Shown piece after piece: positions 26,701 to 64,000 of a stretch of DNA of 64,000 nucleotides. Position 1 is the first letter of the stretch; each line of letters starts with the position of its first letter. The notes under the pieces were generated by a model. The model saw only the letters and a program-made list of their open reading frames with translations, ran no database searches and was not told the DNA's origin. The position numbers were made by a program, and so were the translations under genes. Source of the stretch: Acanthochromis polyacanthus (taxonomy: Eukaryota > Chordata > Actinopteri > Pomacentridae); the NCBI RefSeq assembly GCF_021347895.1, contig NC_067115.1, positions 11,742,064-11,806,063 on the forward strand, given 5' to 3'.

Positions 26701-28068
26701 GAAACAGTGTTTTTATTAAACAGGAAGAAATATTCTTACTCTATAACCTCACTGCCTAAGGACTTCAGTGTTTCAGTTTTATCACAAACATTAGATCAAA
26801 GACGAAACACCAAATAAGGTGGAGCATGGAAGATTTTGATAACAGCCAAAACAAAAATTGACTTACCTCTTGAAGTTGTTTTGCCCTCAGCGACAGCTGT
26901 ACTGCACTGATGCGTATTGGAAATCCTGAACATGCTAAAGCGCTTAAAAATAAGGCTGTAGAAATGTTTTCGTTGCTTATGTAAAGGGTGACTCTTATTT
27001 TTTTATTGTTTGTTGCAGGACAGAGCTGAATCGTCAGAAGCAGCGTTCACATGAGCTGGAGATACAGCTTGAAGCTGACCATAATACCATTTCTGAGGTT
27101 TGTGTAACACACACATGCACAAATATTAGAGATTCTGAAATGCAAATGAAACCCCGAATAGTGTTCATGGAATTAATTTTTTATAGGTATAAATGGAAGA
27201 TGATTGTGACTTCAAGATTACATCTTGTACTTCAGGATACTGTCCTCCTCCATTACTGGAGCTGGTCTATCTTTTCCAGCCTATTCAGCTGGTGTTGACC
27301 TCTGCAAATGTCGGGCCTTCTTTGTAACAGAAGACATACTAAAATCTTCTACTGTAGGGTCGCAGATGGGTTTAGAAAGTTTGGACTTGGTAATGTTTAT
27401 CTTATGACGTTAAACAAGATATTTTAGAACAGTTTGTCTCATTTTCAATGCATTTATACACAAAATAACAAATATTTCATGACAAAAATAAAATAAAGGT
27501 GCTGAAAACGATGTGCTCAAAGAACCTACCATAAAGTAAAGTGGTTTGTTTAGAAGCAATGAATAGTGCTAATAATGTAAAGATTCACTAAAAATTTCTG
27601 CTTGTTTTTTAAATGCAAAGCTTACATCTGTGTGTGGGGAAGAAAAATCTGTCTGTGGTAACAGAGAGTGATATGTTCCTTTAGTACTTTATTGCTTTGA
27701 AAACAGAAGTTTTCACACAACTGCTGCTTTTTTACTCCATGTAGCTTATTGATATGTGTTTTTGCAGTATGAGAGGCAGCTAGCAGAATGTCAAGAGAAA
27801 GCGAGTCGTCTCCAGAGACGCCTGACACAAGCTGAGCAGAGGGCAGCTACTGCTACACAACAGGTATGACTAACTGGTGTGTTTGTGTCCTGTGTAAAGA
27901 CAGAGTGACATGGTGAGACCCTTATATGATGAGATATATACATATTATTTACTGTTCTTTTGTTGAATACTGCAATTATTTACTGTTGTCTTTTTGTTTG
28001 TTTTACAGCTGAGTATGTTGGCATCCCAGCGAAGGAAGACTGCAATGGCTAATCCAGATGGTGTATGA
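11794..28068 (+). CDS. sclt1: Sodium channel and clathrin linker 1 (centriolar distal-appendage coiled-coil protein)
   Basis: Coding exons: 11794-11827, 12025-12092, 12928-12980, 13143-13215, 13467-13522, 13647-13776, 16004-16126, 16321-16386, 17106-17176, 17464-17554, 17855-17946, 19196-19373, 19543-19641, 23454-23525, 23666-23740, 23883-24025, 24153-24345, 25410-25606, 27019-27097, 27768-27863, 28009-28068. All introns are GT-AG and the frame is unbroken: 2049 nt, 682 aa, close to human SCLT1 (688 aa). The ATG has A at -3 and G at +4. The protein is almost wholly heptad coiled coil rich in E, Q, K, R and L, with no membrane segment. Blocks shared with SCLT1 include APLIVEYD, TELWQTAAQELDRL, TNQQFLKT, EELSALQLECA and ASRLQRRLTQAEQRA. 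SCLT1 sits on distal appendages of the mother centriole, where it supports vesicle docking and ciliogenesis. It was first described as linking clathrin to a sodium channel. Large introns (13777-16003, 19642-23453, 25607-27018) hold no gene I can see. Confidence 0.96.
17980..18440 (+). repeat. Dispersed repeat of a widespread fish/invertebrate type, class uncertain
   Basis: Lies in sclt1 intron 11. It begins with CTCCGCCAAGGA, followed by a GTTTGTCTGTCTGTC run, an ACGGA...GGATTTGGATGAAATT block and AATGACACAAGGA, then ATCCACGGATTTGTTA. I recall this block order from interspersed repeats in many fish and molluscs. I see no coding frame of a transposase or reverse transcriptase and no terminal repeats. 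Both borders are approximate and the class is left open. Confidence 0.5.
21815..22067 (+). mobile_element. 3' end of a Tc1-like transposon with transposase C-terminus remnant
   Basis: Lies in sclt1 intron 13 (19642-23453). A short frame near 21817-21895 reads MKLIERMQRVYKAVIKAK, which resembles the C-terminal helix of Tc1/mariner transposases (usual pattern S/R-M-P-R-R-x-x-A-V-I-x-A-K-G). About 170 bp of AT-rich sequence follow, then a terminal segment (GTGTCCAAAGTTTTGACTGG, then TAGTGTA) typical of inverted-repeat ends. The 5' part is missing. A related copy lies at 54385-54565, and the terminal segment recurs in the fold-back at 48067-48430. Confidence 0.65.
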
Positions 28069-28251
28069 TGGCAGCTGGTTACTGTGCTGTAGAAACAGTA
28101 ATGTGCAGACTGTGTTGCTTTGTCAGCATTCTGGCCAAAAGTGTCCATGTTTTTATTGTTACATGACCGCAACCATTTTCTAGACTAATGTTGTATAAAA
28201 TGGTGAATTGTTTGTGAAAGAAGCCACTAATATGTGCAGTATAATATCCCA

Positions 28252-28321
28252 AATAAACTTTGTGATAACTTAAAATACACTGTACTTTTTTTATGATGGT
28301 GTATTTATAAAATTTAATAAA
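28252..28321 (+). terminator. Polyadenylation signals of sclt1
   Basis: A canonical AATAAA lies at 28252-28257, about 184 bp after the sclt1 stop codon and followed by T-rich sequence. A second AATAAA lies at 28316-28321. The first gives a short 3' UTR ending near 28275. Both lie upstream of the dnah6 X-box, so the two transcription units are very tightly spaced. Confidence 0.7.
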
Positions 28322-28467
28322 AACTCAATGCTTTGTGTATTAAAATTGGGCATAGTTGCGTTTGTGAAACTTTCTAGGTAGGAGAAAACCGTCTGGATGA
28401 AACACAACGCCAGCAACGTGCAAGACTATATCGCCTCCTCCTGCGTTGCATGCCGGGACAGAGTTTT

Positions 28468-28480
28468 GTTGCCAGGTAAC
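28468..28480 (+). promoter_or_regulatory. RFX X-box in the dnah6 promoter
   Basis: The sequence is GTTGCC, one spacer base, then GGTAAC: two good half sites of the RFX consensus (GTNRCC, 1-3 bases, RGYAAC). RFX factors drive ciliary genes, often together with FOXJ1 in cells with motile cilia. The site lies about 450 bp before the dnah6 ATG and about 210 bp after the sclt1 poly(A) signal, where the dnah6 transcription start is expected. Confidence 0.75.
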
Positions 28481-28929
28481 CGTAAACCTCCGCTCTGTCA
28501 ACAGCGCTTGTAGCGCAAAATTGGTCTTTATATAAAGTTTGGTAATTTGCAAGATACATTATATGAAAATCAATCTGAAGCTGAATGTTCGTGACGGTAG
28601 GCGTGTTTGAACAGTATTACAAGATATTGCTTCCTCAAGACTGTTGAAAAGTTAACTAACTTAACGGCATGTTTAGAGGCTGTCAATGCTAATTGTTTTA
28701 AACGCTAATGAAATGTTTTGTGGTACTTTACTGTCAATACTCTTACTTTTTGGCATTGTAGTGTTGTTAAAGCTATGTTAAAATGTTTTGAGACTATGCT
28801 CTGTGTTCACAAATGTGACAACTCGGGGAAAAAAAATAACTCAAAGTTAGTTTTCTGAATAGTGCAGCTCGTTGACTGCAGCTTCACTGCTACTCCTTCC
28901 CTTTCCACAGCCGTTAAGGAAAAACGGCA
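28481..28929 (+). other. Probable 5' UTR exon and intron of dnah6
   Basis: A plausible donor (GACG|GTAGGC) ends a leader exon at about 28596. A good acceptor (CTTTCCACAG) ends at 28910, just before the coding exon. An in-frame TAA at 28915-28917 lies between that acceptor and the ATG. The first transcript segment is therefore non-coding in this model. The exact transcription start cannot be read from sequence. Confidence 0.5.
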
Positions 28930-63331
<34,402 letters not shown>

Positions 63332-64000
63332 GTTAGTATGCTTCCCTTTTCCTTCTAAAAAAAAAACCAAGACTTATGTCTGTCAAGTCGCATAAAGTGC
63401 CACTTGTCTACCCATTTAATATTCCAGTGTTTCAGACTTTTGAAAGTCACAAATTGTCACACCCTCCTATTCTATTCCAGAATGAAACACATCAAATTAC
63501 AGGGATGCTATTTAGTAGGACATATTTATAATAAAGCCAGAAGAGCATAGAGGGCAGATCAGACATAAAGGCTTAGTGAGGAAAGAGCTAATCTTTATAC
63601 AGTGTGTGTGTTTCTTTTGAACTAAAAAAAACATGACTGCACATATCCAAACTAGTCTGGCTCAAAATAAGTATATCACTGTAATCACTATCATCACCTC
63701 AGCTTTTTCCGTTAGGGATAAGTGTTGATAACTTCATCTATGTGAACTAATTATTATGAACCTAATTTCAGTTATCACCATCATAATTTCAATCTTCTTT
63801 GATTTTGGCAACCACTCCACTATTTCAGCTTTACTATTTTAATCCCACCTATTTTGTCGTCAGCATTCAGAGGGATTACTCTACCATCTCTACACTCACC
63901 TCTCTGTCAACTTTTAAATTACATCAGTCATCAATCTACCGGATTGCTGCTCTAAATCCAGTCCTGGCTAAAATCCTATCTACTTTAACCTTTTACCATT
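63332..64000 (+). other. Start of dnah6 intron 53, open at the window edge
   Basis: No further exon is visible before the end. The next expected residues would be the PDWPSAKQLL-type segment of dynein heavy chains, which I did not find here. The tract is unique AT-rich sequence with an A run near 63357-63367. Confidence 0.7.

Noticed and set aside
28340..28559. Minus-strand frames of 60-70 codons at the sclt1/dnah6 boundary
   Set aside because: They overlap the dnah6 promoter and X-box, have no homology and no start context worth noting.

Overview
The window reads as nuclear DNA from a ray-finned fish, probably a percomorph teleost. The genes are split by many GT-AG introns. Tc1/mariner-like transposons, short tandem repeats and the fish SINE/LINE-tail type of repeat are common. 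The three protein-coding genes are recognisable as vertebrate orthologues. All names come from remembered protein families, because no database search was possible.

Layout. Positions 1-8536 hold no gene I can support: two degenerate Tc1-like copies, microsatellites and unique sequence, parts of which could be conserved non-coding DNA. Positions 8537-10593 on the minus strand encode the fish orthologue of human C4orf33 (UPF0462 family) in five coding exons (196 aa), with a probable non-coding first exon near 11114-11260. A compact divergent promoter separates it from sclt1 on the plus strand (11794-28068, 21 coding exons, 682 aa), a coiled-coil protein of the centriolar distal appendages. About 860 bp after the sclt1 stop codon lies the start of dnah6 (28930 to beyond the right edge), an axonemal inner-arm dynein heavy chain. 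I resolved 53 exons in one uninterrupted frame (2711 complete codons), covering the N-terminal tail, linker, AAA1 to AAA4 with four intact P-loops, and the first half of the microtubule-binding stalk. The rest of the stalk, AAA5, AAA6 and the C-terminal domain lie beyond the window.

How the parts relate. sclt1 acts in building the cilium and dnah6 in moving it. They lie in tandem, and a near-perfect RFX X-box (28468-28480) sits between the sclt1 polyadenylation signal and the dnah6 start. The C4orf33/sclt1 head-to-head pair matches my memory of the human 4q28 arrangement, whereas human DNAH6 lies on chromosome 2.

I did not find a new gene system. The less ordinary signals are structural. They are an inverted repeat pair flanking dnah6 exons 38-40, a 364-bp fold-back in intron 33, a (CA)n tract directly against a splice donor, two stop-free in-frame introns, a tandem NAGNAG acceptor, and a nested insertion inside a SINE-like repeat.
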